64,000 nt of DNA from Luzula sylvatica (taxonomy: Eukaryota; Streptophyta; Magnoliopsida; Poales; Juncaceae), in assembly GCA_946800325.1 (NCBI GenBank), contig OX326956.1:75031087-75095086 (forward strand), given 5' to 3'. The position numbers were made by a program, and so were the translations under genes. The notes under the pieces were generated by a model. It was not told where the DNA came from, ran no database searches, and worked only from the letters and a program-made list of their open reading frames with translations. Shown piece after piece: positions 1-8,804 of the stretch (position 1 is the first letter of the stretch; every line of letters begins with the position of its first letter).

Positions 1-958
1 TAGTATATATTCATATTGTATTAAATGATATTTTAACTAGTTAGGTATCACTAATATATGATTATTATGGTATTAAATTGTACCTGAAATAAAAATAAAT
101 ATGATAATATTAATTAATAGAGTTCATTTATTCTCAGATGACATTATTTATTTCGGGCACCTACTAGGATTATAGGAAATGAATGTAGATTAATTGGATA
201 TTAAACACATATAATGAATCAATATCCTATTAATTGATATGCACCCATTTTTTATTGTTTCAATTTCAGACAGTAATATCATTAGTGTCTTGGACCTTGG
301 TTGGATTAATCATTACATTAGGGCATTTTTATAAACTTAATTACTATATATATTGGGTTAATAGATTGGTCTCAAGTCCAGAGTTAAAAGGCCTGCATGC
401 CTAATCTATTAGCCCATTTTTATTTGGTTGGTACTTTTTTTAGATAAAAGTCTTGTCTATCTCTTTAAATATATATAGCCCATGGGCTTTTAATCAAAAA
501 ATATATATGTATGAAATAATATTGATAAATGACCAACAGACGTAAAGTATGGGTAAGTGTAACTAGCTTTAGAACCCGCGTGCGGTTTGTTTAATACTTG
601 AATTTTTGTTTCTTTCGCAAATTTTGTTTGTCATTGGGTTCGTGTTTCATCTTTTTTGGTGTGTTGGAATTTGTTGTTGTCGATTATGGAGATTTGTTGA
701 GTATTGTTGGTAAGTATTGGGCATGTTTAATTTGGTGGATTAGGGTGGATTGTATTTGGATATTCATGATTTCAAATACAATCCATTGTTTGATTTGGTG
801 TATTAGGATGAAATTGTGGATAAAAGTGTGGATATTGTTATACACAAAAAAAAATTGATATTTCAAATACATGAATATAGCTTATTCATGTATTTCATTA
901 TAATATTATTTCTTCAAATTATATTCATGAGTAATAATAATATTATATTATATACTAT
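1..958. other. AT-rich intergenic DNA, no gene seen
   Basis: This stretch has no open reading frame with recognisable protein similarity, no RNA gene and no transposon terminus that I can pair. The short reading frames around 600-870 have a biased composition (Trp, Ile, Phe), as expected from translating T/G-rich non-coding DNA, and lack any known motif. It is probably decayed intergenic DNA. Confidence 0.6.
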
Positions 959-1365
959 CCTATAATATAATATAATATAATAAAATTTCAAATAATAAAT
1001 AATATAAAATAAAATAAAATAATATAATATGATATAAAACAATATAATATAATACAATATAATATAGTATAAAATAATATATAATATATAATATAATATA
1101 AAACATTATAATATAACTATAATATAAGGTAATATAATATAATATAACCAATATAGTATAAAATAGTATAAAACATTATAATATAATATAGTATAGCATA
1201 ATATAGTATAATATTAAACAATATAATATAATATAATATAATATAATGGTATATTATTATATATTATATTATATTATACTGTATAATATATAATATCATA
1301 TAATATAATATCAAATAATATATTCTAATCTAATCTAATCTAATCTAATCTAATATAGTATAATA
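959..1365. repeat. AATAT-type simple satellite
   Basis: About 400 bp consist almost only of AATAT and ATAAT words with small variants, ending in six perfect CTAAT units at about 1325-1353. The minus-strand reading frame here (Tyr, Ile, Leu only) is an artefact of the repeat. The array looks like an AT-rich microsatellite that grew by slippage. No transposon boundary is evident on either side. Confidence 0.85.
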
Positions 1366-1589
1366 TTTCGAGTATGTTTTGTTTGTAAAATAATGAATCC
1401 AAAAACAGTATTTGACAAAACATTTCTACGAAACCAATATCATTTTGAAGAAGACAAATATTTACCAAATTGTCATGCATCAATTAAAAAAAACTAATAT
1501 TTGAACATGAATAGCAAAATCATGACCGAACAATACTGTTGTTTCTTCAAGGTTTTTTTTTGCTTTTCTTTTTCTTCAATTAATTATTA

Positions 1590-1990
1590 AAAAAAGTTTG
1601 TTTTTAGTCCCTTAACTTTTACAAAAAGTTCAATGAAGTCCCTAACGTTTTAATTAGACCAATCAAGTCCTTTAACTCTTTCATTTGGTATAATCAAGTC
1701 CTTCCATCCGTTAACTGCTGACTAGACTGTTAAATGATGATGTGGCAACATCTGACATGGCAAAAATATTTTCTAAATTTCTTTTTATAATATAAAAAAT
1801 TATTTTTAAATAAAACATTACAAGGGACCCTCTCTCCCAAAATGAAGTATTCATTTCCTTCCCCAAATCTCGTGCTACAACCAAAGCCAAATAATCCCTT
1901 CTTCTTCTAGTCTCAGCCAAATAGTCATTTCATCTTCTAGCCTCCTTCTCTTTTGTAGATCTCTTCTTCTCCTGTGAGCTCATTTTCTCG
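1590..1990 (+). repeat. MULE left terminal inverted repeat
   Basis: This matches the right arm (about 4617-5025) in inverted orientation. Shared blocks include the terminal AGTCCCTTAAC stretch, the ACATCTGACATGGCAAAAAT block near 1748 and the CAAATCTCGTGCTACA block near 1864. The inner part contains short duplications relative to the other arm. In MULEs these arms carry the transposase-binding site and often promoters that fire inward, but no TATA box can be fixed with confidence. Confidence 0.85.
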
Positions 1991-2161
1991 TCGGAACTGC
2001 TGCCGAAACTGCTACCGTCGCAGGTGTTGTACACCACTAGTGGCCCCTTCCTCTATCTCCCTCTCTCTTCTTCTCTCTTCGGTTTGATAGGCTGATTTTT
2101 GTTGGCTCATTTATGGTGCGATCGTCTCGGCCAGATATCGCCCAATCGCCATTCGAAGAAG

Positions 2162-2163
<2 letters not shown>

Positions 2164-2225
<62 letters not shown>
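2164..2225 (+). repeat. (CT)n microsatellite
   Basis: About 31 uninterrupted CT dinucleotides lie 180 bp upstream of the MULE transposase relic. CT tracts are common in plant 5' leaders, so this may mark the old promoter or leader region of the transposase gene. That reading is inference from position only. Confidence 0.9.
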
Positions 2226-2227
<2 letters not shown>

Positions 2228-2405
2228 GTTACTGATCTTTTTTCACTGTAAAATTTAGTCTCAAATTGCAATTTATTTTCTTCCTTACTAATTTTATATT
2301 CAAATGGAAACTAATTTGTTGATGATTTAATTGATTTGTTTAGCATTTTTATATCCAAATGTACTAATCATTTGATGATTTTTCCTATCACAGATATTAT
2401 AAAAA

Positions 2406-2875
2406 ATGGAAAATGCTAGGCTCCATGTATTTTATGGCGGTAAATTTGTGTACAATAATTCTGGATGCGAGTACATCAATGGTGAAAAAATAATTTTGGA
2501 TAATCTAATTGGGGGAGTTAAGTATTGTGATCTTTTACGCTTGATAAAGGAGAAATTGTGTGTTGACGATTTACGCCTGGTAGGCCGAAGAAACATAAAA
2601 GGCGAGAAGAAGGTGTCGTTCCAAAGCCACCGGGTACTAAATTCACGAAAACGGGTCAAATCCAAACGTGCACGATTTGTCGCAAAGAGGGACACAACAA
2701 GATAACTTGTTCCAAAAATAATCAGGTAATAAAAATGTTTCTTACAATAGTATATTTCGTTTTTTGGCCTAGCAATTCATTTATATATGTTTTCTATTAG
2801 GGTTCTAGGAAAAATTCCGAAGCTGAATGTTCGAATCAACCTCATGCTGTTCGACGAAGTAATTCTGAAATGTGA
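2406..2875 (+). pseudogene. MULE transposase relic: PB1-like start joined to zinc-knuckle end
   Basis: The reading frame from ATG 2406 begins MENARLHVFYGGKFVYNNSG and continues with a region resembling the PB1-like domain at the N terminus of plant MuDR-type transposases (VFYGGKFV, EYINGEK, DNL, then a leucine-rich helix). From about 2576 the third frame takes over. It encodes a basic PGRPKKHKRR stretch and then CTICRKEGHNKITC, a CX2CX4HX4C zinc knuckle of the type found after the SWIM domain. A plausible intron follows (CAG|GTAATAA at 2725/2726 to TTCTATTAG at 2800), and a short last exon ends in TGA at 2873-2875. The DDE catalytic domain and SWIM finger, normally 400-500 residues between these parts, are missing. 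The ends of the gene are preserved while the middle is lost and the frame is shifted, so it cannot encode an active enzyme. Confidence 0.75.
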
Positions 2876-3117
2876 GATTGGAAATTTTTTATTTTGAACA
2901 TTTATGACATGAAATATTTTTTTTCTTTATATGTTGTAAGTGGATAATTTCTGATTACTATATTTTGTATGGATATGTTAAGTAATGTTAGCTTTTCAGA
3001 AATGTGATGATTGAACAGTGGTATTCTTCTAGTTTTTTTTTTATGGACTTACATGTGAAAGATTGTTTTAAAATGTACGAGCTAATTTCTTCAATTATGA
3101 TATAAATGTGATTAAAG

Positions 3118-3490
3118 ATCATGATGGCAATTCACATTCGATATCAATTATAATTCACATTCGACACTAGTTCACATTCAATATACACAAATTCACATTC
3201 TATTACAACACTAGTTCAAATTCAATATACATTTACATTTCAATATACTTTCAATATCGATTCACATTCAATATACAATTACATGTCAATACACATTCGA
3301 TACCAATTCACATTCAATACTAATTCATATTCAATATACAATTACACTTCAATACACATAAATAATCAGGGACATATATTATAGAAATTATATACCAATT
3401 CGGCTCCGAATTCGATACCAATTCAATATACAATTACAATATTCAAATTCAATATACAATTACATTTCAAATTCGATACCAATTCAGCTG
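3118..3490 (+). repeat. Degenerate CACATTCAATA tandem array inside the MULE
   Basis: Variants of TTCACATTCAATATACAA and ATACCAATTCACATTC recur at roughly 20-30 bp intervals over about 370 bp. The array is non-coding and lies between the transposase relic and the 25-bp minisatellite. I see no known function. It may be filler produced by replication slippage within the deleted element. Confidence 0.75.
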
Positions 3491-4062
3491 CAATTAAAAA
3501 AAAAGCAAGAATTTACTTTAACAAGAAAATTAATATAATTATTGAAATTTCAAACATACTGGTTTTTCGAGTTTGTTCGAATCACCGATATGACAAAAAG
3601 GCTTCAACTGCAGTGACCAAGGTAATTAATCCATAAGTACATAAAAGAACATGTATTAAAGTGACTCAATTTTTTGAAATATATCATATATACATGCCCC
3701 TGTAAACATATAAATACTCTCATCGATAACCCAATCCATAAAATACCAACTAAATAACAAAATCAGATTAGTTCCTTGTAAATACTCTTTGTACAAGGTT
3801 GTATCAGTGAAAATCAAGGTTAGTTCCAAGCAAATAAATAGTAAAAACTAATTAATTTGAAAAATTTAGAAAAAAAAAACAGTTCAAGAGATAGAATAAG
3901 ACTTATTTTTGTATTATTAATAATTGATTCTGTTTAAATAGTAAAAAGAAGACACATAAATTAACCATGGATGACAAGTTGTGAAAAACACCAGCGATGC
4001 TTCCCTTGACGATGACAGACATCTCGAGCTACCTTCAGCAACAGAATTTTTAGCGTTCTGGC

Positions 4063-4560
4063 AAACCCTAGCTCAGCGATTGTAAGAAAACCCTAGCTCA
4101 GCGATTGTAAGAAAACCCTAGCTCAGCGATTGTAAGAAAACCCTAGCTCTGCGATTGTAAGAAAACCCTAGCTCAGCGATTGTAAGAAAACCCTAGCTCA
4201 GCGATTGTAAGAAAACCCTAGCTCAGCGATTGTAAGAAAACCCTAGCTCAGCGATTGTAAGAAAACCCTAGCTCAGCGATTGTAAGAAAACCCTAGCTCA
4301 GCGATTGTAAGAAAACCCTAGCTCAGCGATTGTAAGAAAACCCTAGCTCAGCGATTGTAAGAAAACCCTAGCTCTGCGATTGTAAGAAAACCCTAGCTCA
4401 GCGATTGTAAGAAAACCCTAGCTCAGCGATTGTAAGAAAACCCTAGCTCAGCGATTGTAAGAAAACCCTAGCTCAGCGATTGTAAGAAAACCCTAGCTCA
4501 GCGATTGTAAGAAAACCCTAGCTCTGCGATTGTAAGAAAACCCTAGCTCTGCGATTGTAG
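4063..4560 (+). repeat. 20-copy, 25-bp telobox minisatellite
   Basis: Twenty units at exact 25-bp spacing (the first GCTCAGCGATTGTA at 4071, the last at 4546). The only variation I see is CTCAG versus CTCTG, with the T form in units 4, 13, 19 and 20. Every unit carries AAAACCCTAG, which contains the plant telobox AAACCCTA. The array sits just inside the right arm of the MULE. Near-identity among the units implies recent expansion or homogenisation. No open frame of interest crosses it. Confidence 0.95.
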
Positions 4561-4616
4561 AAGTTCTGACAACAATTTCGACAACAGCTTCGGCGAGTAT
4601 GTCAGCTTGCGCGAGA

Positions 4617-5025
4617 AGAAGAGATGTACAGAAGAGACGAGAAGGAGACTAGAAGAAGAAGTGACTCATTGGCTCTGGCTGTAGCACGAGATTTGGAGAA
4701 GGAAGTAACAATTTATTTTCGGAGAGAAAATGGCTGTAGCACGAGATTTGGGGAAGGAAATGAATACTTCATTTTGGGAGAGAGGGTCCCTTGTAATGTT
4801 TTATTTAAAAATAATTTTTGGTATTATAAAAAGAAATTTAGAAAATATTTTTGCCATGTCAGATGTTGCAACATCATCATTTAACAGTCTAGTCAGCAGT
4901 TAACGGATGGAAGGACTTGATTATACCAAATGAAAGAGTTAAAGGACTTGATTGGTCTAATTAAAACGTTAGGGACTTCATTGAACTTTTTGTAAAAGGT
5001 AAGGGACTAAAAACAAACTTTTTTC
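4617..5025 (-). repeat. MULE right terminal inverted repeat
   Basis: Inverted counterpart of the left arm at 1590-1990. It contains a local duplication of the GGCTGTAGCACGAGATTTGG block (around 4675 and 4731) that is not duplicated the same way on the left, so the arms have diverged by internal slippage. The outer 300 bp align closely with the left arm, and the outermost bases abut the 11-bp target duplication. The forward reading frame over 4624-4884 is a shadow of this repeat. Confidence 0.85.
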
Positions 5026-5212
5026 ATTAATTATTAGTTGAACATCTTGACCGAACAATACTGTTGTTCAGTTTCTATAAGACACTTTTTTTGTGTTGAT
5101 GCAGAACAATCTTGCTATTCAATTAACAAAATAGTGTCGTTGTTCAATTAAATGTTGATGCATCATTTGTTGGAGTCAGTGTTCATATTTCTAGTTAGAT
5201 TAAAGATGAAGG

Positions 5213-5866
5213 TATTGGAATATTATTCCAACATTGGACTTATATGTAAAATATTATGTGTTGTAATATTGTCATTTATATGTTTATTAATAGAGTGATG
5301 AATTTTAGTTATAAAATTAAGCATTAAATATGTCAATTAAGTTGTGGGCCTTTTGATGTGTAGAATATTGTGGGTGGTGCTTCTATTTTTTATGATGGGC
5401 TAAATTAGAAAATCCACATTAGGGAGCCCAAAAGGTACGTCTTTGTGAAAAGATGTCTTGTGGCTATAAAAACAAATTGGTCCCAAGCACATATGATATT
5501 CTGCCATTCTATTTTCCATCCCATTAAGAAAAGAGAGAGATCCATAGGAGAAAAGAAACCGAATGATTCTTCAAATTGGAGATCATAAAGTGCTTGGAAT
5601 TCCAAATCTTTGCGACTAAGGCTTCATGAACGCAACGACGATGATGATGCGACATCAATTCTGACGGATTCCATACGCTTCCGCATACGGTTAAGGTACG
5701 GTTTTATTTTGAGATAATTCGGTTGAATTCGCATAGTTAGTATGGTCCGTTTGTACGGGCAAAATTAATTTATTATTTTATTTGCGGGACGGTGCCGGAT
5801 CGTTGCCGCCCCAACAATTGGTAATAATTTATTAACGGGCGGTGCCGGATCGTCGCCGCCCTAACA
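5213..5866 (+). repeat. 5' LTR of family A copy 1
   Basis: It starts TATTGGAATATTATTCC (mutated from the TGTTGG start seen in the 3' LTR) and ends CTAACA. Near its 3' end it carries a tandem duplication of a GC-rich block, CGGTGCCGGATCG...GCCGCCC, separated by AATAATTTATT. The second family A copy has only one such block, so this duplication is specific to the copy 1 lineage. A likely TATA-type region (GGCTATAAAAAC) lies near 5461-5472. Confidence 0.85.
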
Positions 5867-5868
5867 AT

Positions 5869-5880
5869 TAGTATCAGAGC
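5869..5880 (+). promoter_or_regulatory. tRNA primer-binding site, family A copy 1
   Basis: TAGTATCAGAGC starts two bases after the LTR. It differs at one position from the initiator-Met PBS TGGTATCAGAGC seen in copy 2 at 20093. This is the site where the tRNA primes minus-strand cDNA synthesis. Confidence 0.85.
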
Positions 5881-6224
5881 GAAACTATGGTGAATCAAAG
5901 TTTAAATGGAAGAGAAACGTAGTATATAGTGTTTAGCACGATTTCTCTCGTCCAATTTCTGTTAATTTTAGATAATTTCATTTTTTTTATCGAAACGGGT
6001 CACAAAATTAGAGAGAAAGAAAAGTTTCTAGGAAATTTGTACTATCTCTCTATACTCAGTGGATAATTCCGGACACATCTGTGGTCTCCGTTTTGTCAAC
6101 GGACGCAGGTGACGGAGAGGCCCGTTCATCAGACGCGAGACCAGAGAGAGAGGGGGAAGCCATTAAGTGAAAGGCACATTCACCTTCTGGTCGCAAGAGT
6201 GTGTTGTTTTGGAAGAGACGGGAT

Positions 6225-6770
6225 TTGGAATCCTGACTTTTATGTTAATTAAAAACTTGGATTTAACATTCCGGTTTTTTAAGTTTGTTAAAATCCAGAA
6301 TTACAATTTCTAAGTATAAAATCAGGATATTAAATTCTGGATTTAAAAGTATGGATTTAAAAATTGGGATATCAAATCCCGGATTGTAAAGTTTGGATTT
6401 GAAAATTAGGATTTGATATTCAGGTTTTTCAAGCTATTTCAAATTCCGAATTTCGAAATCTGGGAAATATAAACTGGGATTTTAATTTAGGATTTCAAAT
6501 TCTGGTTTTGTGATGATATATAAAACCTGGAATCTGGAAATTCTGGACAATACAATTCTGGAATCTCAAATTCTGGAATACAGAAATTCTGGATATTCAA
6601 AGTCTGGAATCAGGAATTCCAAATCTGGAAATTCAGGATTTTGAAATACGGAGCAGGAAAATTCCGAATTTGGAAATTCTAAATATGGAAATTTTGAATA
6701 TGGAAATTATGGATATTAAAATTCAGAATATTAAAATTTTGAATATTAAAATTAAGGAAATTATCCATAT
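6225..6770 (+). repeat. Degenerate palindromic CTGGAATT array in the family A leader
   Basis: For over 500 bp the leader is built of variants of AATTCTGGAATTT, GGGATTTGAAATT and similar words at about 15-25 bp steps, many of them near-palindromic. The matching interval in copy 2 (about 20455-20780) is shorter, so the array expands and contracts between copies. It is non-coding. Its position just downstream of the PBS is where retroelements carry packaging and dimerisation signals, but a function here is inference. Confidence 0.6.
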
Positions 6771-7215
6771 TACGGTATAATTTAAAGATTAATTAAAAGG
6801 TTGAAGGTATATGTGTTTTAAGATTAATTAAAGTCAGCAACATGTCGCCAAAGTGACCTCTCTTGTTGAAATTAATTATATTTTAAAATATAAAAATATA
6901 TGTGTTTGATATTATTTAAATATTGATCGGCCCAAAGGAAGGCAATATTTAATATAATTTCATATGCATCTGTGGTAATAAGTGTGTGATAATTATTTGA
7001 TTTTACGTGTGACTTATTTAATCGGCCTAAAGGAAGGTTAATTTGTTGACACGTTAATTTATTATCAATTCTTGATTACTACGCCAAGATATTAATAAGA
7101 AGTTAATATGATTGGCCAAAGTCAAAATATTAACGGAAAAGGGATATCTTGATGATGGGGATAACCTTTAATTGAATTTATAGGATTTATGATTCTTTCA
7201 AGATGTCTTGTTTGC

Positions 7216-7250
7216 GGGGGGGGGGGGGGGGGGGGGGGGGGGAGGGGGGG
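7216..7250 (+). repeat. Long G homopolymer
   Basis: Twenty-seven G residues, one A, then seven more G. The homologous place in family A copy 2 (around 21500) reads only GCGGGGGAAAAT, so the tract expanded after the copies separated. The 111-residue reading frame across it, starting at 7189, is an artefact. The tract could form G-quadruplexes and is also a likely site of assembly error. Confidence 0.9.
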
Positions 7251-7711
7251 AGAATACGGCTACTGTTTTTTCTTTAGCCGAAAAAACAAACTTAGACATC
7301 TCAAGAACATTGATATTGGTATATATATTTTTGGTTTTATAACAAAATCATCTTATTTGGTTTTGAGATGGATTTTGTTAATTATTAAATATACCATTGC
7401 TTACGTGGGAGAAAGTAAAGAAAGTCAGAGTAATATTTGTATATCATATATTTTGGTACGAACTCAAATAAGATATAATTACCCAAAATGTTATATAAGC
7501 AAGACGTTGCTTATATGGGTGTAATTTCGGTTAAGGATATTCGGTTATAGTGGGAGTAAATATTTGTACAATTATTATGATATAGACACGTGATATAAAG
7601 TATAAACATATGTCATGGACATATGATACAGTTATAAAGTTTTTCAAGTTTATTCGGTATTATGGTTATTCTGCAGAATTAATATTATATTTATCACTTT
7701 ACTTTGATTTA

Positions 7712-7850
7712 GATAAGATTCGTCTCAATATGGTTTAAAGGAGACGGTTTGTCTCATAAGGTATTAAAGGATACGGGTTGTCTCAATGCAGTTTTAAAGG
7801 AGACGGTTTGTCTCATTAAGTTATTAAAGGAGACGGTTTTAAGGATCTCA
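7712..7850 (+). repeat. Hairpin array GAGAC-GGTTT-GTCTC, copy 1
   Basis: Four to five units spaced about 29-30 bp apart, each with the inverted pair GAGAC and GTCTC around a short loop (for example 7741-7755 and 7800-7814). It lies about 300 bp upstream of the 3' LTR of a non-coding retrotransposon. The same array, with one more unit, is in copy 2 at 21971-22125, so the structure is a family trait and not a local accident. Confidence 0.8.
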
Positions 7851-8148
7851 CTAAATTATTTTTAGGAGGAACAAGTTGGAAATAGACATGTTAAGATCAC
7901 ATTACATGAAATTTCCATGCTACATATCCACATCATGATTCATGTCATTCAGTTGTATTAGTGTATGTGACCATTGAAGGTTTAGTTTGCGTTAAATGTG
8001 ACGAAAGCCGCTTTGATCCTACGTTGATATTATTGATGGACGGAATTGGTTAGGGACACATGAAATTTTTATGACAAACAAGTACGCGTATTTCGATTTA
8101 TGGTCAATACGTAATTATAAGGAATTACATATAGTCCAAGTGGGAGAT

Positions 8149-8804
8149 TGTTGGAACATTATTCCAACATTGGACTTATATGTAAAATATTATGTGTTGT
8201 AATATTGTCATTTATATGCTTATTAATAGAGTGATGAATTTTAGTTATAAAATTAAGTATTAAATATGTCAATTAAGTTGTGGGCCTTTTGATGTGTAGA
8301 ATATTGTGGGTGGTGCTTCTATTTTCTATGATGGGCTGAATTAGAAAATCCACATTAGGGAGCCCAAATGATACGTCTTTGTGAAAAGATGCCTTGTGGC
8401 TATAAAGACAAATTGGTCCCAAGCACATATGATATTCTGTCATTCTCTTTTCCATCCCATTAAGAAAAGAGAGAGATCCATAGGAGAAAAGAAACCGAAG
8501 GATTCTCCAAATTGGAGATCATAAAGTGCTTGGAATTCCAAATCTTTGCGACTAAGGCTTCATGAACGCAACGACGATGATGACGCGACATCAATTCGGA
8601 CGGATTCCATACGATTCCGCATACGGTTAAGGTACGATTTTATTTTGAGATAATTCGGTTGAATTCACATAGTTAGTACGGTCCGTTTGTACGGGGAAAA
8701 TTAATTTATTATTTTATTTGCGGGACGGTGCTGGATCGTTGCCGCCCCAACAATTGATAATAATTTATTCACAGGCGGGGTGCCGGATCGTCGCCGCCCT
8801 AACA
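8149..8804 (+). repeat. 3' LTR of family A copy 1
   Basis: Direct repeat of 5213-5866. It begins TGTTGGAACATTATTCC and ends CCCTAACA. It retains the TG...CA termini lost at the start of the 5' LTR. It is followed by GAGGG, the near match to the 5' flank GAAGG. Confidence 0.88.

Larger units (their letters stand above)
1590..5025 (+). mobile_element. Internally deleted Mutator-like element (MULE)
   Basis: A DNA transposon of about 3.4 kb. The two ends are long, imperfect inverted repeats of roughly 370-410 bp: the left end opens AAAAAAGTTTGTTTTTAG at 1590 and the right end closes with its complement at 5024. An 11-bp direct repeat, ATTAATTATTA, flanks the element (1579-1589 and 5026-5036). 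Long inverted repeats with a 9-11 bp target duplication are diagnostic of MULEs. Inside are a transposase relic in which an N-terminal domain is joined to a C-terminal zinc knuckle (2406-2875), a (CT)n tract, a degenerate CACATTC/CAATATAC array and a 20-copy 25-bp minisatellite. The catalytic core is absent, so the element would need a helper transposase. The long, still similar inverted repeats and intact target duplication suggest that it moved as this deleted form. Confidence 0.9.
5213..8804 (+). mobile_element. Non-coding LTR retrotransposon, family A copy 1
   Basis: A 3.6-kb element with two direct LTRs (5213-5866 and 8149-8804). A primer-binding site resembling initiator-Met tRNA (TAGTATCAGAGC, 5869-5880) follows the first LTR, and a purine tract (AAGTGGGAGA, 8138-8147) precedes the second. 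Flanking pentamers GAAGG and GAGGG (5208-5212, 8805-8809) are a one-mismatch target duplication. The 2.3-kb interior has no gag or pol. It holds a degenerate CTGG/AATT array, AT-rich leader DNA, two CCAAAGGAAGG-type boxes, a long G tract and a hairpin array. The LTRs differ at about 25 or more sites by eye, so this insertion is clearly older than copy 2 at 19490-23034. The PBS and PPT style suggests a Copia origin, and replication would need proteins supplied in trans. Confidence 0.88.

Noticed and set aside
4063..4560. The regular 25-bp array at first glance resembles a CRISPR repeat array
   Set aside because: There are no unique spacers, since the units follow head to tail. There are no cas genes, and the DNA is plant nuclear with introns and plant transposons.
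7189..7524. Glycine-run protein frame over the G tract
   Set aside because: It lies inside the non-coding interior of an LTR element, is not conserved in copy 2, and depends on the homopolymer.
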